The notes under the pieces were generated by a model that was not told the origin of the DNA, made no database searches, and saw only the letters and a program-made list of their open reading frames with translations. 64,000 bases of DNA. Source: Bin87 sp965232895 (GTDB taxonomy: Bacteria > Chloroflexota > Dehalococcoidia > Lucifugimonadales > UBA3495). The position numbers and the translations under genes were made by a program. The stretch spans positions 1,798,001 to 1,862,000 of the forward strand of contig OZ247430.1 of assembly GCA_965232895.1 (NCBI GenBank), in the 5' to 3' direction. Shown piece by piece: positions 61,105-64,000 of the stretch (the first letter of the stretch is position 1; each line of letters begins with the position of its first letter).

Positions 61105-61342
61105 TCACGCCGCCATCCCCATTTCCCGCAGGCGGGCTACCAGGTATTCCTGGGGGCGGTCGCCCTTGACCCGGTTGCAATGGGCACAGAGGAGTTGCAG
61201 GTTTTCGATGTGATCCGTACCGCCGGCCGACCGATTGAACGGCTGGTCCAGGTATATCAGGTCAACCGACGCGGGAGTTAAGGCCGCGCAGGATGTCCAG
61301 GTTGTCCCCGGTCCAGATAGTGCGGTCGGCGAAGTTGGTCAC
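61105..61342 (-). pseudogene. remnant of a methyltransferase-HNH fusion gene
   Basis: From GTG 61342 the frame reads VTNFADRTIWTGDNLDILRGLNS, the typical start of the beta-class methyltransferase. A frameshift near 61276 leads to SVDLIYLDQPFNRS (motif IV DPPF, mutated to DQPF). The sequence then runs straight into AGGTDHIENLQLLCAHCNRVKGDRPQEYLVARLREMG, the HNH C-terminus, so the middle of the gene has been deleted. It ends at 61105. A GGGGTG precedes the start. Confidence 0.85.
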
Positions 61343-61520
61343 GATGTCACCCCATGTGGCAGTATGGCACGATGACAATTATGCCCGCAAACTCGGCGGC
61401 CGGCGCTTTGCCGGACCGGCGCGCCTGGGCAACACGCCGCAAGACCTGCGGATTGAGAGACCACAGCCGGCGCGCTGCATCCTCTGGAGAGCGCATCGCC
61501 TGAGTAAAGAGAGGAGAATC

Positions 61521-62657
61521 ATGGCCAACGCTTTCGGCAAGATAATCGCCAACGTGGAGCGGCTGCACCGGCTGCTGGACGAAGCGGGCGTCTCCGCCGT
61601 GGTCGCCCGCTCGGGCAAGAACTTCACCTATCTGGCCGGGTTTGCCTATCCGGGTACGCTGGCGCGACACCTGGAGTTTCCCGACTCGCCCCGGGAGGTG
61701 CTGCTGGTGTGGCCGCGCACGGGCGAGCCGGCGCTGGTGCTCAACTCCTACGCCGCCCCGCTGGCCCGCCGGGACTCGTGGCTGGAGCGCATCGAGGTGG
61801 TGGACGACTACGCGGAGTCGCCCTACGAACGCGCCGCCGCCGTGCTGCGGCAAATGGGCCTCGCCGAGGAGACCATCGGGTTCGAGAAGAGCTACGTCAG
61901 CGCCAACCGCTGGGAGGAGATCGGCCGGCTGCTGCCCCGGGCGCGCCTCGTGGACAGCACGGAGCTGATGGACCGGGTGCGCTGGATCAAGACCCCCGAG
62001 GAGGTGGCGGCCCTGGAAGCCGGCGCCCGGCTGCTGGACGAGGCCTACCTGGAGGCGCTGCCCACGGTGCAGCCCGGCGACACGGAACGGCTGGTGCACA
62101 GCCGCATCGTCGAGAGCTGCCTGCGGCGGGGCGCCAACTGGGTCCACGGCATCCTGAACTCCAGCCGCAACACCGTGGGCTACGGCGGCGAGAGCGACCT
62201 GGCCTTCGAGGCTGGCGACATCATCCGCAACGACTACGTCGCCTATCTCAACGGCTACCCCGGCCACCAATCGCGAACCGTCTGCGTGGGCGCGCCGTCA
62301 GACGAGCAGAAGCGTACCTACCAAATCGTGCGGGACATATATCGCGGCACCATCGACCGGTGCGTCCCCGGCGCGCGCACGGCGGACATCTACCACTTCG
62401 CCAACGACGCCTTTCACGACGCCGGCTTCGAGGGCAACGTGGCCCTGGCCGGCCACGGCGTCGGCGCGTGGTGGCACCAGCAGGAACCATACATGGTGCC
62501 GTCCAGCGAGCGGGTGCTGGAGGCGGGCATGGTGGTGGCGCTGGAGCCGCACATCGGCCCCTGCTGGCACCTGCAGGACATGGTCCTGGTCACCGACGGC
62601 GCGCCCCGACTGCTGTCGCCGCTGATGAGCACGGACGAGATGCTGGTGGCGGGGTAG
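61521..62657 (+). CDS. M24-family aminopeptidase P/creatinase-like protein
   Basis: A 378-residue pita-bread-fold protein. N-terminal creatinase-like domain and C-terminal GDIIRNDYVAYLNGYPGHQSRTVCVG, GHGVGAWWHQQEPYMV, GMVVALEPHIGPCWHLQDMVLV. In active metallopeptidases the second Asp and the last Glu are ligands; here Asp in YxxD is His (YPGHQSRT) and Glu is Gln (LQDMVLV). So metal peptidase activity is doubtful, and it may be a creatinase-like hydrolase. ATG at 61521 has GAGGAG. Confidence 0.88.
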   Translation: MANAFGKIIANVERLHRLLDEAGVSAVVARSGKNFTYLAGFAYPGTLARHLEFPDSPREVLLVWPRTGEPALVLNSYAAPLARRDSWLERIEVVDDYAESPYERAAAVLRQMGLAEETIGFEKSYVSANRWEEIGRLLPRARLVDSTELMDRVRWIKTPEEVAALEAGARLLDEAYLEALPTVQPGDTERLVHSRIVESCLRRGANWVHGILNSSRNTVGYGGESDLAFEAGDIIRNDYVAYLNGYPGHQSRTVCVGAPSDEQKRTYQIVRDIYRGTIDRCVPGARTADIYHFANDAFHDAGFEGNVALAGHGVGAWWHQQEPYMVPSSERVLEAGMVVALEPHIGPCWHLQDMVLVTDGAPRLLSPLMSTDEMLVAG

Positions 62658-62662
62658 GAGGC

Positions 62663-63529
62663 TCACTGGTTGGGAAAGACTGTTGTACTACTAGCCCGCT
62701 GAACCCATTTTTCAACGAGTATTGGCAGTCGCTGCATCACCTCGGCTCCAAAAAGGACCTCATCCACAAAACCCATGTTGAGTAAATCAATTAGACGGCA
62801 CAGGTACGACTTGCCTTGTCCCCACCAACTGAAATGCGAGTCAACGAACAAATAGTGATCGATTTGGATTGCTTCCGCCTTGCGAAGTTCCGTCAACTCC
62901 ATCCCGTCCAGTTGGCTTTCGTAAATAGCATCTGCAACTCGGCTCCCGAACGTAGTCGTGTAGTAATACTCTTTGATTTCCCAAACCGCAACCGGGTCCA
63001 CAGGACCCGTGAATGCGCCATCGAGCCTCCTAGCCAACGTACGGATAGGCAAACCGTTACGGGTAACGATGGTGAGGCTCCTTGGGTCGTAGTCGCACGA
63101 CAACCCGGAAGCGTTGGCCTCGATTAGCATATTGATTATGCCCGTGAAGTACGCTGGGGCCCTTTTGTCGCCCTTCTGCTTGTTCATAGGCAGAGGGCAT
63201 AAAGGTTGAAGTTCATTCTTCAGCTTTTCAAACGCTCTCCGTGAGTCAGCGACATCCATAAGGCGTGGTTCCACATACCTATTGAGCACACGAGCCCTGT
63301 AGTCAAAGTACTCCAAGAGGAGGCCTCCGAAAGGCGTACACTGGCCAACCTCGTTCAAGACATGCCGGGGGCTCACCTTGGCCTTTTCGAGTGCCTCAAC
63401 TATTTCTTCAAGGTTTATGGCCTTGACTCTGTCAGTTCCTCGCCGGGTGTAACCGGCCGACTGCGAGATCAATCTCACGTACGCCCAGAACTCTTGAGAC
63501 TGAGATATGAAGCGGTGGTTAGGCTTCAT
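62663..63529 (-). CDS. putative type II restriction endonuclease
   Basis: A 288-residue protein with a PD-(D/E)XK-like site: Asp170 in RRLDGAFTG or Asp178, then AVWEIKEYYYTTTFGSRVADAIYE with Glu184-Ile-Lys186. It lies in an overlapping pair with the controller protein (start 63529 overlaps its stop by 11 bases) and divergent from a methyltransferase, so restriction is the natural role (inference). N-terminus is SQSQEFWAYVRLISQSAGYTRRG. Recognition sequence cannot be told. Low similarity to nucleases I can name. Confidence 0.78.
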   Translation of the reverse strand: MKPNHRFISQSQEFWAYVRLISQSAGYTRRGTDRVKAINLEEIVEALEKAKVSPRHVLNEVGQCTPFGGLLLEYFDYRARVLNRYVEPRLMDVADSRRAFEKLKNELQPLCPLPMNKQKGDKRAPAYFTGIINMLIEANASGLSCDYDPRSLTIVTRNGLPIRTLARRLDGAFTGPVDPVAVWEIKEYYYTTTFGSRVADAIYESQLDGMELTELRKAEAIQIDHYLFVDSHFSWWGQGKSYLCRLIDLLNMGFVDEVLFGAEVMQRLPILVEKWVQRASSTTVFPNQ

Positions 63530-63764
63530 CGATTGCGGATTCCAGTTTGCGGATAAATGCCTCAAGGGAGATGCCTAGGGCCTTGCAAATCTGCCTCAGC
63601 TCAAGCAAGTCTAAGCGCCGTTCGCCACTCTCGTACTTACTTACATACGACTGAGGCCTCTGCAATCGGTTCGCCAAGTCCACTTGACGCATGCCAGCCT
63701 CGCGACGGGCTGACCGCAGCAGTGCTAACAAGGTCCGCTCGTTCAATTCTCCCTTTGTGTACAT
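63519..63764 (-). CDS. XRE-family controller protein of the R-M system
   Basis: An 81-residue helix-turn-helix protein. ALLRSARREAGMRQVDLANRLQRPQSYVSKYESGERRLDLLELRQICKALGISLEAFI is the full XRE fold with the two helices of the DNA-binding unit. Its size and place next to a nuclease gene mark it as a controller (C) protein. The start at 63764 has a TAATAT box seven bases upstream, implying a leaderless message, common for C genes. Confidence 0.87.
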   Translation of the reverse strand: MYTKGELNERTLLALLRSARREAGMRQVDLANRLQRPQSYVSKYESGERRLDLLELRQICKALGISLEAFIRKLESAIDEA

Positions 63765-63785
63765 GTGTGCTATATTACGGGGAGC

Positions 63786-63814
63786 TTGACCCATATCCTA
63801 AAATGGGATATTCT
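63786..63814 (+). promoter_or_regulatory. methyltransferase promoter with C-protein operator
   Basis: TTGACC (63786-63791), 17 bases, TATTCT (63809-63814). Within it, ATATCC-taaaatg-GGATAT (63793-63811) is an inverted repeat that fills the spacer and overlaps the -10. A controller dimer here would block the methyltransferase promoter. Its mirror also lies upstream of the controller gene, near its -35. Confidence 0.75.
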
Positions 63815-63842
63815 GTCCATGCAAATTGCGGAGGAGCGTTTA

Positions 63843-64000
63843 ATGTTGCAACCCAGCCAGTTAGGACTTGAGCGACGTGCCGAGGTTGTCCCATTCAAAA
63901 AACCGTTGCTCAAATGGATAGGGAACAAACAGCGGTTTGCACATCAAATCGCTGGCTATTTCCCGTTGGAGTTCGGAACGTACTTTGAGCCATTCGTCGG
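63843..64000 (+). CDS. DNA adenine methyltransferase (D12 class), N-terminal part
   Basis: A partial gene from ATG 63843 (GGAGGAG about 10 bases before), 52 residues visible. It reads VVPFKKPLLKWIGNKQRFAHQI and YFPLEFGTYFEPFVG, the D12/Dam N-terminus with motif X (KPxLKWxGxK) and motif I (FxEPFxG). The rest is past the window edge. Divergent from the controller and nuclease genes, so it should protect the host DNA in this restriction-modification system. Confidence 0.85.
   Translation, partial: MLQPSQLGLERRAEVVPFKKPLLKWIGNKQRFAHQIAGYFPLEFGTYFEPFV

Overview
High-GC bacterial chromosome segment. The gene mix suggests a Chloroflexota (SAR202/Dehalococcoidia-like) bacterium: three GMC oxidoreductases, three SDRs, a luciferase-like monooxygenase, an HpaB-type hydroxylase, LigB- and VOC-type dioxygenases, a maleate-isomerase-like enzyme, Uma2 nucleases, and many nested-hairpin repeats with the TTCCTGCxxxxGCAGGAA core. 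This assignment is an inference from content; the window has no rRNA or marker gene. No tRNA, rRNA or CRISPR array was seen.

Layout. 1-8 kb: Uma2 fragment, SDR, HxlR regulator divergent from an MFS pump across tandem operators, TlpA lipoprotein, Trm112, a DUF7662/PIN pair, and a UGSC-type selenoprotein with a partner gene. 8-18 kb: coiled-coil protein, a broken PT-rich lipoprotein gene carrying a 150-bp repeat, NHL propeller, SDR, a damaged MntA/HepT pair, VOC, GNAT, GMC oxidoreductase, Uma2, thiolase, type 5 uracil-DNA glycosylase. 18.8-24.5 kb: two insertion sequences (one killed by a 16-bp duplication, one sitting at a 22-bp palindromic REP) around an MFS gene and a BNR propeller. 24.5-34.5 kb: lactonase-like propeller, frameshifted VOC gene, a 1.4-kb repeat-rich gap, catabolic enzymes, and an OsmC-family selenoprotein. 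34.6-48 kb: lipoprotein, matrixin, sulfurtransferase, LigB, GMC, SDR, hydrolase, cupin, Gfo/Idh. 48-52 kb: PPOX and RidA genes, then a methyltransferase-HNH gene bracketed by two copies of the ridA 3' end. 52-60 kb: HpaB, LLM monooxygenase, a truncated dioxygenase beta subunit with a 16-nt VNTR, acetyltransferases, two deacetylase paralogues. 60-64 kb: HNH gene, a relic of a methyltransferase-HNH gene, an M24 peptidase fold, and a type II restriction-modification system with controller protein.

How the genes work together. Most intact genes encode oxidation and ring or side-chain breakdown of small organic molecules plus export, consistent with use of refractory organic matter. Two separate genes recode UGA as selenocysteine: each has a perfect hairpin starting 16 nt after the U of the UGA, with a GU-containing loop, so the organism very probably has a Sec pathway encoded elsewhere. 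The accessory layer is in flux: mobile elements, relics and 15-17-nt tandem duplications have altered several genes. The methyltransferase-HNH cassette at ridA is the best candidate for an undescribed mobile system.
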